Source: Eutypella sp. D-1 (lineage: Eukaryota; Ascomycota; Sordariomycetes; Xylariales; Diatrypaceae). From it: a stretch of DNA of 64,000 nucleotides. Shown here one piece after another: positions 33,068 to 45,597 of this stretch; positions within the stretch are counted from its first letter, which is position 1, and every line of letters starts with the position of its first letter. Both the position numbers and the translations under genes were made by a program. Location of the stretch: NCBI GenBank assembly GCA_023313575.1, contig JAJTTP010000002.1, forward strand, positions 1,860,001 through 1,924,000. Direction: 5' to 3'. A model generated the notes under the pieces. The model was given only the letters and a program-made list of their open reading frames with translations. It was not told the origin of the DNA and ran no database searches.

Positions 33068-35803
33068 TTAATCATAGATGACGCTCTCCTGGTCATTATC
33101 GCCGTCATCGTCTTCGTCGTCATTAAAGACGTCGTCCTCGTCGCGACCTCGACTTTGGCGCAAAAAGTCTTTGAAACCACGGCTCATCTTCACGACGTAG
33201 CGAAGGTGGGTATCAGTGACGGTGACCTTTCTCTCCGCTTCGGGGTCGGTACCGACTCCGTCCTCCAGCGCCTCAGCCTCAGCTAGGGCAACAGCGGTCT
33301 GGAGGGCGTTGCGGATTTCACGGCCGTTCCAGCGCAGAGAGCGCACATCATTACTCTCATATGCGTACTCACGTGTGGCGACGCTCACGTGTACCTTCCC
33401 GGCGCTATCACGCTCCAGCCGCTCGAACCCGTTCAGCCAGATCTTCTCCCGGTCCGCATCACTGAGCGCCTTGTAGTGCAGTGCCACGTGAATGCGCGAC
33501 GTAAAGGCTGTGTCAAACGTGTCTACGCGGTTGCTTGTCAGGAACAGTACCCCACGATAATACTCGAGGGCGCGAAGGAAGCTAGGGTTTATTAGCACAC
33601 TTCCTCAATTCATTATGGGATCGACTAAGGAGCCTACGCGGCGTGGTGTGGTAACAGGAAAAGCAGTAGCTTAACGTGACTTACATCGAAACGAGTCCGT
33701 TACGGAATATGTCCCTGGAGCGACGAGTCTCTAGGTAGACATCAGCCTCATCGAGCAGCACGATGGCGCCGAATCTCTCGCCAAGAGTGAGGAAGTAGTC
33801 GAGGTTCTTCTCGACGGTGTATGAGTTGGTGCTCAAGTCACCGCTAGTAATGGATAGGAGAGGCCTCTGGGCAAGCTCGGCAGTGGCCTCGGCAGTGCAT
33901 GTTTTGCCAACGCCCGGAGAGCCATGAAGGAGGAAAATGCGGCCCTCGCCCTTGTTTTTGACGAAGTCGCTAGGCCAGGGATTTACCTTGCCGCCTGCGC
34001 TCGCAAATTTGCCAATTAGTGCCTTGACTGTTAGCTTGATGTCATCTTCGAGAACGAGGTACTTGAACGCCTCTTTGTCGAACTTAACGTCACGCAGGTG
34101 CTCCACGTTGAAGTGACCCCAGCGACGCTGGTTGAGAATGAAACCAGATATGACCTTAGACAGGATCAGAAAGTAGAGATCAGATGCTGGAGGGTCATGC
34201 GACACTGGGTCCCGGTCTTCAAACGCCGCGAAAGGGCTTAGTTGCTCCTCCCTGGAATCGTTCTTGCTGCACGAGCTACAGCCGCAGCGGGGAGAGAAAT
34301 ACGGAAGCTGGTCCTTCACGGGTGGAGGCCGGTGATGATATTGCCCATGCATGGAATGACGTCTAGGAGGGCGACACGAGCCACTGCCAGCAGGTCCATC
34401 CCCAGAATACCTCTCATATCCTTCACAGTCAACAATAACACGCCCACTCATATAGCCGGTCGCTCCAGTAGGGTAGGACCAGTTCTCATCGCCGTGATCC
34501 TTCCGGACAAGTCCGCCTTCGTATGACATGTAGATCTAGACACTTCAGGTCAGCCACTCGAAGATCGGGACTAACACAAATTATAGCGCTTACTGGACGC
34601 TTCGCCAATTCCCAGGCGAACTTCCCCAGCTCGATCTGCTTCGCAGACAGATCTGGGGGGCTCATATCGTGATTCTGCCCCTTGAAGAACCGTGCGGGAA
34701 TTACGCGGAGATTCTTAATAGCCTCCTCGCCAGAGAAAGGTTCGATCATGAAGTTTTGCATGACACGCGAGAACCTGTTGCCTGAGTACGAGATGTTCCA
34801 ACAGTTTACTGAATATGCTTTTGGCCGATTTACTTCACTCAGGATCGTGAAGCACACGGAGGAAATGACGAACGGCGTCCAGTTTTGGTCGCTCTCCGCA
34901 TAGACCACAGTTCCCGGCTTTAGAAGGAGCCAGAGTTTATCGAACGTGGCCTTGGGAGTACTGCTACTGTAGCGTTCCTCTTCCTCTCGAATCTGCTTGC
35001 CTAGGGTTTTTTCGAGGAAGGAGAGGAGCACGTCAATGTGCCTAGCAGTGGTAAACGCATACCCCTCGTCGTGTGTCTCCGGTTGGCTGACCTTGTAACG
35101 GGCAAGAGCAGCACGATTATGGACCAAGACCTGGTAGGGTGCATTGATCTGGACACTGCTACCAATGAAGCTGAAGCCTGGGTAGTATCCGACCACAGCC
35201 TTCAGCGCGTTGATGAGATAGGCCGAGTTTATTACCATGGTAGTCTGTTCGACCTTCGTCAAGTTGAAATCTGAGTTGTCCTCAGATGGCTGAAAGCCCA
35301 TAGGAAACCCATGGGCATCATAATGTGCAGGTGGAGGAGGGGGGTGGGGACCGCGAGCTGTATTTCTCACGAACTGAGTCGAGATCTTTGTCACAATTTC
35401 AAGAATTGGCTTGCTCTTTTTGGCAAGCATGGAATGCCCATCGTCGTTATCCAGCGCGATGCTCAGCGGCTCATCGCTGCGGCTTACTATATGTATAATC
35501 AACAACTACTCAATTCAAAATACGGAGATGTATTCATGTAAAATGTGTAGGATAAGTCGGGGCATAAAAACATGATAACTCACTGTCGATGAGCTTGCCG
35601 CCCAAGCCCTTGTATTGAAGGACATAGCAGACGTCGGGACTTTCATCATCCGAGAGTTTCCGGGCAGAACTGCCATTCTCAGCGGACCTAGAGACCATGG
35701 CCCTCAGGCGCTCGACGTTTCTCTCCTCGGTCGTATAGAAGCCATTGGAAACATGGGGATCCGATAACTCCTCGAAGGAAACCATCGAAGAAGTGTCACT
35801 CAT
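33068..35803 (-). CDS. AAA-family ATPase with large N-terminal domain
   Basis: Exons in coding order are 35803-35584, 35486-34594, 34535-33685 and 33581-33068, giving 825 residues with all phases consistent. The N-terminal half (about 75-370) is the domain that often precedes a single AAA module in filamentous fungi (DUF7025-type), including LWLLLKPGTVVYAESDQNW. The AAA module has Walker A GSPGVGKT near residue 573, Walker B IVLLDEADVYLE near 629, and sensor-1 GVLFLTSNRVDTFDTAF. The splice join rebuilds NGLVSIFLRALEYYRG, a conserved block. A Cys/His-containing linker (CGCSSC) and an acidic C-terminus are also present. Substrate and location are unknown. The true start is the ATG at 35803. Introns are 97, 58 and 103 bp. 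Confidence 0.85.
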
Positions 35804-36955
35804 GGTCACTAACAATAGTTGGACTTGTATTCAATCAGGTTCGGCGCTTTGAATTGATCTAGGGAATTCAAGAAAAGATAAAAGAGATGGGCTAATTGTG
35901 GAAGAGACGATCGAAGCAGGGTGTCGGCTCGATATATAGACGAGAAACACCAAGGCAGAACCAGTGAGAACATTCGTTACGCCCGATCGCAGTGGTGAAT
36001 TCCAATCACACATAGTCGTGGCTGTTTCAACCCGGCAGACAGCACCGCCCACTTGGCTGCCTAGAGGGTGTGGATGATCGAGCCAATGATATAGGTCCGA
36101 AGCTGACCCGCGACCAATACGTAACCTCAACATGCATGCTGTGCAATCGCAAAATCAAGCCTACCTGTATATGAGGCTCACGCTCAATTGACTCGGCGAT
36201 TCAGAAGCGGAAGTGCCGAATTGTGAGCATGCAGCCGGCGACCCCCAGAATCAAAGGGAGGGGGGCCGCGTTTCTGATCACAAGTGCAGCCACCACACTG
36301 GCGTTTATCACCTTACTATGGGCGCAATTCATGACTGTTGGAATAAAGCTCAAAGCCAATCCAATCCAGTCGCCCTACTGTAATATCTATGTGGTGGTGG
36401 CCCACTTGGGTAGAACCTAAGCATAATGCGATTATTATTGCATGAGCTTTGCCGTGAGGTCCTTCCCATATCTAACACCCTTGATCCGAGCCTTGCTGTT
36501 ATAGACGAGACTTACCGTATGTACATTTCGATAGGTCAACATTTACCTAAATCATGCGTCTGCAGGGAGCCTTGGTGCTCGTCTGACGGCACGTCATGGT
36601 GCGACAGTCAGAGCCTCGTCTGAGCACGCTTCACAGCCAGTGCCGTACATTCTATTACACATAATAGTCGAAGATTCACCCGATTTCACGCACTCTACAG
36701 CCTCGAATGATCTCTCAAGGTGATAACTGCGGTTAGCGACAGTCATCTAGCCGGCGGTGCATGCACAAGAACCGGATCGTCGGTGTAGCCTACTGGTGAG
36801 TCGCGAGCCAAGACTAGCGCCTGTCTCACATTAGAGTAGCATGCCCATTACAACACCCTTCTTTCTCTGCATTTCCTCAGTACAAGCAGACGGTATGTAG
36901 AAGAAGTTCGCAAAAAGGTAAATCTTCGAAAGACGAAGAAAAGAGAGAAAACACC
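35804..36955. other. Intergenic region, one doubtful small ORF
   Basis: The promoter side of the AAA ATPase gene. A small frame from about 36229 to 36420 (+) would encode 63 residues with one hydrophobic helix (GAAFLITSAATTLAFITLLW). It could be a remnant of a membrane protein, but there is no downstream continuation I can support, so no gene is called. Confidence 0.45.
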
Positions 36956-36969
36956 AAAAAATATAAAAA
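36956..36969 (-). terminator. RNA polymerase III terminator of the tRNA gene
   Basis: On the minus strand a T5 run and then a T6 run follow the tRNA 3' end within 20 bases, the usual Pol III stop signal. Confidence 0.75.
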
Positions 36970-36974
36970 GATCA

Positions 36975-37055
36975 AGGTCGATCTCGGGATCGAACCGAGG
37001 TTTGTGGAAGATCCGACTTCAGAATCCACCGTCCTCACCACTAGACGAATCGACC
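36975..37055 (-). tRNA. trnQ-CUG: tRNA-Gln (anticodon CUG) with a short intron
   Basis: The minus strand folds into a full cloverleaf: a perfect 7-bp acceptor stem (GGTCGAT/ATCGACC), D arm GTCTAGTGGTGAGGAC, anticodon stem GTGGA/TCCAC and T arm CTCGG-TTCGATC-CCGAG. The anticodon loop starts TTCTGA, giving anticodon CTG, followed by about nine extra bases (AGTCGGATC) at the canonical intron position 37/38. The A box (TCGTCTAGTGG) and B box (GGTTCGATCC) are intact. The discriminator base would be T, as in yeast tRNA-Gln. The exact intron limits are inferred. Confidence 0.88.
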
Positions 37056-38541
37056 AATCAGACTGGATTGTTTGTTGGCTGAACTGTGCAAAAAATGTAC
37101 CCTATGAAACCCCCCTGCTCCGCGAGGCCGGCGCCTTGGTTGTTAATTAGGGCTGCTACCGCGGAAGTGGATAGGGTTTAGCAGTAGCCAGTCACCACGA
37201 AAGGGGCATAGGCTAATTCTCCACTCTCTTGAGAGAGCCCACCCTGAAAATCATACTGCCTATCGTCCAAGTGAACCTCTGCACCTCGCTTCGTAACACG
37301 GGAACTCAATATGCCCGATGTATGACTCTGAGGGGCTTACGAAGAGGATTGAGCACCAGTATCCTAGCGCGGGGGGGGGGGGGGTAAATGCGGGCGAAAC
37401 ATTGCTGAATTTGTAGGAGACCAACACATGCGGACGAAGTGGACAGGTCGGAATTTTTTACTTCAAAGAATATTATGATTATTATTCTTAGCATAACTAT
37501 GATCCCCTTACCCTCCATCGCCTATAAGCGTTCAATGACGTTTCCTTGGACCGGAACTGGAAAGGCAAGACAGACAAAACAGCAAATATGTATATAGCTA
37601 TGACTACGACTACGACTAGTTAGTAGGTACTACAGGCACTTCTTCGCAACACACAACATGGCATGCCGCACTACGACATAAGATGGCCAGGGAAGAAGTG
37701 AGAGAAGGATGATGATAAAATCGAGAAGAGGCAGCGACTCCCTCATGTCTCCGGGCAACCAGATATGTTAACCGTGCTTCTTCCCTCACCCCCTGGTCCA
37801 ACTTTGAAAGGAGTCAAAAATCCATAGGTAACCGAGCGACAAAGACCCCGCGCGACCCGGCCGATGAGGAAGAAGGAATAAAACAACAACCAGCCAGTAG
37901 GTAAGTGCCTGGTAAAAAAACAGAATGACAGGAGCACAACAGACCAAAAAGGGAGAACGCCGGTGCTAAAACCCTGAAACAATGATGGCGAGAATGAGGC
38001 TCGTGTTTTGTGCGTGTGTTCGTTCCATTTGTAATTCCATCCCTTTCGTTTCGTGCCACCACCCGTCGGCCCCCACTCCAGCGACCTGTCAATCCTCCCG
38101 AGAAAAAAAAAAGACCCCCGTCACTCCGGGCTTTCCACATCGTCCATCCGTTTGTCCGTTCATCCGTATAAGACATACATCAAGTAAGTTCAGTTCAGTT
38201 CAGTCGGTTAGTATCGGTCGTCGCACTCATCAATGCATCGGTCGGATCGGTCAGTCGGCCTGACCAGGCGGGGTGGTGGTGGGCGTTGACTGAACCAAAG
38301 CTGAGAGCCTTGTCCACCCAGCGTCCGTGCATTAGTATGCTAGTGCCCTGGTCTTGATCACCGACTGACACGGCACCTGTCTCCCACCCAGTGCATCCCG
38401 ACATGTCCTAAAGATACCCGGCACGCCCTGCTCCGCACAACCCGCCCTCCTTAAGCACGCCCGCCCAAGGAAAGTAAATATAATAAATGAAGAGAACTCC
38501 ATACCCTCAAGCCAAAAGACAGAGAATGCAGACCCGTGCGC
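37056..38541. other. Intergenic region with homopolymer G tract
   Basis: The downstream flank of the IQGAP gene. It contains a G14 run at 37371-37384 and poly-purine stretches. Overlapping ORFs around 37616-38404 are on both strands and have no protein-like features. Confidence 0.55.
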
Positions 38542-41500
38542 TCACTGGGTGCGGTAGAACTTCTTGTAGAGGAGATGGAGCAGGAGGTTGACGTTGAGGC
38601 GGAGGCCGCCCTCGAAGAGGGTGATGAATTGGTGAGCCTCGAACTGGGCCTGGAGGAGGTCCTCGATGGGGACGGCGCCGCTGGCGCCGGGCATTTGGAT
38701 GTGGCCGCGGCTGCCCTCGAGCTGGAACACGCCCACCTCGTCGCAGGAGATGGTCAGGTTGATGCTGCCCCAGTCGCGGTCCGCGACTCCCTGCCACGCT
38801 ACTACCACCCCCTTCTCCGCCAGTTGTCGCACACTGTACTTATATGACCCGAACTTGGGAACACGCCCGGACCGCTCCAGCTCCCGCTGGTGGTTGTATT
38901 GCTTCGTGAAGGGAAGGAGGAAGCGTTTCTTTCTGTTGTTGGGGAGAAGTCATATTATATTAGCATTATCCAAAATGATACTTTCGGGTAAGGGCTAGGG
39001 GAGCATATATAGGAAAGGTTAATCATGTGACAAAATGTTGCAACATACCCCTTGTTCTTCTGCAGCGTCAGCATGGCCTGCTCGATGTAGTCGTCGTAGC
39101 TCTTGCGCTGCTGCTCGAGGTACTTAGCCTTCTCGTGCAGATTGGCGAGAGTGAGGCGGACGCCCTCGAGCTCACGCTGGCGCTGGATGCGGCGGCGGCT
39201 CTTTGTCCGAATGTCGAGCGCGATGGCGTTGAGCACGTCCTGGTAGTAGTTCTTCTTGGAGATGCGGCCTAGCTGCTCCAGTCGCATCACGTTCTCTAGC
39301 GCGTTGCGCTTCATGTCATAGTACGACATGCGGGTCACGTCTACCATGTTGACATCTGAGTACGCACCCCGCGTCGTCGCGTCCGCTCCAAAGTCTTCCC
39401 GAAGAAGCGTCTGCCATTTGTGCTCATCCTCCGCTGTCGGAGGTCGCACTAGGATCTCTAGCAGGTTCGTGCCTGTCTGTACACGAATAATGTACAGGAT
39501 ACAGCGCTTGGTCTCCATGAAGAGGTGCTTGGCATCCGCATCGGGATCGTTAACGTCATGCAGCTTGGGCGTCAGGAACATCTGGATTTCCCCAGTTCCG
39601 GGGGCGAGCATTTCGTTTTCATTGTGCTTGGCGCTTCCGAGGTCTTGCATGATCTCCCGCAGTATGTCGTCGCGGCTAGGGCATATGGCCTGGAGTTCCT
39701 GGGCGATCAGTGTGTGGATGGCGAAGATATCCGTCATCTTAATGTAGAGCGTCGGCTTGTTCTTGGCGTACAGGTCGTTGAACTCGTCGATGTCGAATGT
39801 GCTCTCGGCATCAGGTACCGAGATGAGACCGCTTGTAATGCTTGATAGACGCTGGACGGATTCGCTGACGAACGCATTGAGCGGCTGCAGGTAGATATTT
39901 TCGCCTCCAAACGGACGTCCGGATGAAACCTGGCCTAGTACTTTGGCCACCTCCCCGAGATTGCGTTTCTGTAACGGGCTCAAGGACTTCTCGATAACAC
40001 CGACTTGTTCTGGGTTAACGAGGGCTGGTTGTAAATAAAAGCGCCAGAACCAATTTCCGACAAGCGACAGAATGTGCTGTTGCGGCTCCTGGCTGAATCG
40101 CTGATGCAATGCTTCAAAAGTCTGCTGGCAGATGAACCTGAGACCATAAGGCAACCGGGGAAGAAGGTCCTCGAAAGCGAGCAAGAATTGGTCACAGATC
40201 TCTCGCAGATCCCGTAGATGGTCGATGAAGAGTTCACGCGTCTCCGGGTCTTTGATGGCGAGGTCTCGGGGAATGTCTAGCGGTCTCTGGCTAGGTCGGC
40301 CGGTGCGGAGTTCCTCGTTGTTGATGGCGGAACGGTAGATCTGCATAGGGTCGCTCTCCAGGTCGAGGTGCGGGTCCTCGATAATGTTGTTTCGGATCAA
40401 GGGCCCTAAGAGCTCGCGTAGGAATTTCCTGTCCCTCGGAGATCGGCCGTAGTTGCCAAGCAGCTTAGACCAGAAGAAGTTGCCGCGCAGGTAGTCCTGG
40501 ATCGACTGGCAGGTTTGGACATCTTCCCATATCGATCTGGCGATCAGCTTCAGCAGATAGTATTCCTCTCTGCGCTTTTGCGCGTATCCGAAGAGACCCA
40601 TCATGAGATGTTCGATGCGCTTGCATTCCTTCTCCGCAGTGCCCTGCTCCCGAATACGCCGGAACAGGCGCGCCAGGTACGCCGGCTGGGTTTGCAAGTT
40701 GAAGAATAGCTGTTGGTAAGACTCCAGCTTCTTTCTTGAGCTCTTGTTCAGGGCCTTAAGGTCGAAGTGGTTGGCGGACGAGATGGAGGCGTTCGCCAAG
40801 AGGTTGCTGGCGTGACCGCCGAAGTTGCTCTGGTGCCTGACGACTTCGTCGAGTGTAATCTTGTTCTTCACAAGCAGCGCGATCTTGATATCGAGCTGAT
40901 CAATGTACTGCTCGAGCATTTCGTTCTGTCGCACCTGCTGGACGACGGTCTTTCGCATGCGCTCGAATTCGATTTCCTCGTTGAAATCGAAGTCACTGTC
41001 ATTAAGCAGGTGGACAAAGTTCTTGACGGCGCCAACCGGGGGGTTCTTCCCCGTCGTAAGACTCCTGTAAGCTTCGCCCTGGAGCTTGGCGCGAACGAAG
41101 CTCTGGATCTTGACCACCTTCTGCATGTTCTCGTCGTAGTGCCTCTTTTTCTCCACAAACTGGGCTCGGACGATGAAACCCCTGACCCAGGATTGCAGTT
41201 CGACGACAGTTTCCTCGTGCTCGTCCAGCTCCGCCAAGAGTTCGCCGACATTGCCCCGCAGGAGCATAGCTCTCGAAAGAGCCTGGAGAGAGACAACCTC
41301 TTCTTCGTGAGATTCAAGCTCATCAAGTAGCGCGGAATGCTGCATCCTAGAGAGATAACCACGGATTCTTGCCTGGAGGTCGGTGGTTTGCGAGTCGTGG
41401 GAGTCGAGCGCATCTAGGTCAGCAGCGATGCGCTGCCGCTCAAGCATGCCCCGAATAAATGACTGAAGGTCTAGGAAGGAATTCTCGTGCTCGCTCAGAG

Positions 41501-44000
41501 CATCCAGCGTGTCGGTGATGTCGCGGCGCACGGCCGCAGCGCGGATATGAGCTTGCAGGGCACCGAGCTCGGGGATGTGTTTTCCAAGTTCGGCTTTCGT
41601 ACTCTGGATTTCTTCGCGGAGCAGCCTTCCGCGAATCATGGACTGAAGGGATTGCCACTGTGGGCCGAAGGCATGTAGAGCTTCCTGTTGCCGGTTGATG
41701 TGATCCCTTGTCAGCATCGCCCTGGCAGCAGCCTGTAGGCTACTTATCGCCTCAGTCTGTTCCTGGAGAGAAATCATGTCACTCTCCACTCTTGCCCTGG
41801 TTATCATAGCTCTTGCGGCAGCCTGCAGGCCTTTAATAGCTTCGGTCTGCTCCTGGAGGAGGATCATATCGCCCTCCACTCTTGCCCTGGTCATCATCGC
41901 CCTTGCGGCAGCTTGTAAACTGCTGATAGCTTCAGTCTGATCCTGGAGATGAGTGATGTCGTTTTCTACCCTTCCCCTTGTCAACATTCCTCGGATAGCA
42001 GACTGGAGACCTATTATGGGCTCCGTATTAGAAGTCGTCTCTTGCTGCTGGGCAGCGATCTCCTTTCGCGCTAGGTATCCCTTAAACGCTGCCTGAATAT
42101 GCCGTAGGGGACCATCTGCCTTTTGTAATTGTGACCTCGTCCCCTGTATCTCGTTGCGGACCTTCATGGCTCGTATCGCGCTCTGAAGCTTGACGACGTC
42201 CTTCTCTTTGCTCTTCCAGAACTGCTCCCTCTTCGACATCCGCTTTCGGGCCAAGAAACCGCGTATTGAGCTCTGGAGATTGACTGCAAATTTGCGCATC
42301 TGGAGCCGGTACTCCATGACCTGACGCGTAAAATCGCCACGTATACGGGATTGGAAGTCGATGATGAAGTCCTCGGCACTCCAGAGATGTTGCATGATGT
42401 CGGCCAGCTGCATCCGAAGCACCGCACCCCTTATCTGAGCTTGTAGGTCGAGGATGACAGCCTCATTCTCGGCTAGTTCGCGGTCAATACGCTCCTCCTC
42501 GGTCTCTTCCGGTTCGGGGGTTGGAGGCTCCACGCCAAAGTCAGCGCCCATGTTTCCAAAGCTAGGCATGCTGACACCGAGTTTATCAAGACCCTTCTGC
42601 ATAGCCTCGAGTTCATGGTGTTCAAATTCGAGCTGCCCAACTAGGTTACCTATTCTGAAGTCCACTATGCCTTTCCTGAATAGTAGCCAACTGAGAGCAT
42701 GGATGCAATAGATGACTTTGGGGATATTTTTCTTCTCGTAGAGGTCGATCAACTCAAACCGGAACAAGTCAGGAAGCTCGACCTCATCGAGGTATCGGAA
42801 GAAGATGGCTACATTGTCCCAGTGTCGCGCTTGGAGTCGTGCGTGCTGGAAAATTCGGTATCGTCGGGTGGGATTCAGCGCTTCGACGACCTCGGCCAGC
42901 GTGACACCGTCTCTCAGGGCCTCTTCTAACTCGATGATGGGTGGTATCTGCCGGTGAATGATATCTTCAATCCATTCCTTAGCTTCGCCAATATGACAAA
43001 GATACTCGTAGGCTTGGAGGAATTGGCGCTGTTTGTCCATCCAATTCCGACCCTCGAAGCCGTAGCGGTCGCTTCGTTTCGCGCCATTCCCAGTATTCAG
43101 TCTCTGCAACCTCCTACGCCCACGCAGGCCTACTACTTGTTGAGCCGGAGATGTGATAGCGAACTCGTCCGCGGTCCCGTCCTGGGCCAACGTGGAGAGA
43201 GTACGTAGCTGGTTTGTGGTGGAGCGCCCCAACTGCTCTAAGTCGGGCGCAATAAATGAATGGGGTGGTGCCACGGCACCTGGTGAAGCCACGGAATGAG
43301 CAGCCGGGGGGAGGATCGAGTCCGATCGAGTGATAACCATGGAGGTGGGACGTGCGTTGGTCGATCGTGCCAGGGGACTTGGTCCGGGCGCAGGCCGATG
43401 CCGTGGGTCGGGAGACACCCTATCGTCATAGCTTTGTGTCCGTTCATGTCGATGGCGGGGAGGCGACGGAGCTAGTGGCTGGGAAGCTGAAGGAGCAGCG
43501 GGCAAAGGCCGACTTTTGGATGTGGGCGAGGTGTTCCCATCGTAGAGGGAGAGTTTTCCGACGTCGATGCTCTTACCGCGTTCGCGGAGCTCGGGTCGAG
43601 GGGATGTTCTAGGTGATACCTTCGTGGGTGATACTTTCGTGGGTGATGGCGGTGAACCCGACGTGGGCGGGGTTTGTGGCAGAGGCCTTAAGGACTGCCT
43701 GGCCAAGCTGTACATGCTCTCCGGAGTGGCCTTGGGCTCATCGTGTTTAGAGGTTCGAAGTGGTTGTGGCTGGTGACGCAATGCGGTCTCGCTCATGCCG
43801 CGTTTGTGCCTAACAGCCTGGTTGATCAATCCATTCGACGTGGTTGACGAATGAGTACTATCACAAGCATCAGAGCCAGACGAGTTATAAGAATATCCCG
43901 ATGAGGCAGATGATGTGGTGGAAGGGTTCCGATTTATCGAGTTGGAAGATGCGTAGTCAACAGTATATGACTGGCGCAATGGGTGAGGGCGGTATGACAT
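38542..44000 (-). CDS. iqg1: IQGAP-type ring scaffold (Rng2/Iqg1-like)
   Basis: Exons 44000-39049 and 38932-38542 encode 1780 residues. The first ~315 residues are disordered, Ser/Pro-rich and carry SPTKVSP-type repeats, likely phosphorylation sites. A calponin-homology domain follows (about 320-450, NWMDKQRQFLQAYEYLCH...NIPKVIYCIHALSWLL). About 16 IQ motifs lie between about 510 and 990 (for example NLQSSIRGFLARKRM), which would bind calmodulin or myosin light chains. The RasGAP-related domain spans about 1110-1420 (LFRRIREQGTAEKECKRIE...), and the RasGAP C-terminal domain runs to the end (KFGSYKYSVRQL...LLHLLYKKFYRTQ). IQGAPs organise the actomyosin ring at septation. The arginine finger of true GAPs is not expected in this family. 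The only intron (116 bp) lies near the 3' end. Three IQ units are near-identical tandem copies. Confidence 0.95.
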
Positions 44001-45597
44001 ATCGACGTCTGGAACGGTTCACCTAGCGATACCAATGCTCAATCGTCCTTCGGTTCTGGTGATTGATTATCGATTATAATTGAGGGGCGCATTACAGCTC
44101 CAAGATTTGCATGGGAGACGATCGCAGCATGGGAAAGAAAGAGGAGGTGAGTGTGATCGGGTCGAAAAGACGGTCGCAAATTCTTGGATCGGATATTCTA
44201 TCGGATGGATTTGTTGTTGCTGGTTGGCTCAAATTCTGGACAATGGAGTATCGGGCTGCAAGCTTTTTTTCTGTTGTGGCGGTAAGGCAATGCGGGCGCG
44301 CGCGCTCAGCGCACACATGAGGAGAGAAGAAAAAAGAATAGGATACAAAATATTTACGACGAAAACTCAGTTACGAGTTATCGTACGAATGAGGAATGGG
44401 AAATATGGAAATAGCATCAAGTTTCCAGACACGATGGCGATATACAGGAGGAGTTGATGAGTAGCAGCAGAATGGCAACCAAGCCACATAGGTACCCGGG
44501 TCCTGGTCTAGTCCTGTGCAGAAGTGGGAAGTGGGTGGGATGTAAGGCCGGTAGATGACGATGGAAAGGCCCGTCAAAATCCCCGATTCAGGAAGTTTGT
44601 TTATTTATTGACTTATCCGCCGAGGGAGTCCAGGGAGCAACCGGTGGTTGGTGGAGACTTACCGCCGATTTTATGGATCCAATCAGTGCCCCGCATTAAG
44701 AGCTTAAAAAGGCCCGTGCCACCCCAAGAACCTGGCAGCGAAGGCAGCCCAACCTCCCAGCCACAAATCGAACAGTCTAGTTTCCATTAAGCCACTTATT
44801 CAATCAATCTCCAGCCACCGCAGTTTCATCTTGATGTTTCAATTGCCCTTGTTTGCCAAGGAAGAAACGCATGGAGCACATCTTCAATGGACAATAACCT
44901 TGAAAAGCTTGAATGAGCAAGAGAGCCTTGAATAATTGAACTAAACCAATTACAGGATTAGCGTATGTATTTACCCTTATATAAGCAGGACCAGATATAT
45001 TAAAGGGCCTACATTAAATGTCTACATGTACTCAGGTACCTATCCAAGGTGGATAGATACATGGTACACAGTCTTATTATGCCCTGCTGTGCCTAGGTAG
45101 GTACCCAGGTATTTAAACACTTGCAGGTGATCTTCCATGAAAAATACCAAAGATTTAAGGTGACCTACACTGAAAGTTTGCCTACCTGGCAAGCCTGGTA
45201 AAAATTCCCCTCCAAGGAGTAGTTAGTACAAGTAACTTGGTAGATAGATGCAGGGTGTTTAAGGTACTCAGGTACAATGCCCCTCACCATTTTGCGTCGG
45301 TCACTTTTTTTTTTTTTCAGGGTCCCCTACTAGCTCCAGGTGGGAGAAGAAAAAAAATTAAGATAAAAGTTTTGGCGGCGGGCAGGAACTTAACTTTTTT
45401 TTCTCTTTGATTTCCTTCCCTTTTCTCGGGAAGGAGATCACAGTTCAATTTGTCGTCGGTTCGTCAAGCATCAATAATTCATCACATTATTCTTAACCGA
45501 CGTACTCTCATCTTCGACCTCATTTGATTAGCTGCTACCACATCCATTTTTTTAACAATCTAATTTGGTTGTTAGCTATTCATCTCATCTTTACAAG
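44001..45597. other. Divergent promoter region between IQGAP and IMP dehydrogenase genes
   Basis: 1.6 kb shared upstream region. It contains GCCTAGGTAGGTACCCAGGTA near 45091-45111, a T13 run near 45306, and AT-rich sequence. Small ORFs at 44080-44457 and 44524-44790 have no recognisable features. Confidence 0.6.

Noticed and set aside
37371..37384. G14 homopolymer as a possible functional G-quadruplex
   Set aside because: It is a single homopolymer run with no flanking G-tracts; slippage or sequencing length error is more likely.
40767..41330. Plus-strand ORF of 187 codons inside the IQGAP gene
   Set aside because: Antisense shadow of the IQGAP exon; it shows acidic low-complexity residues only.
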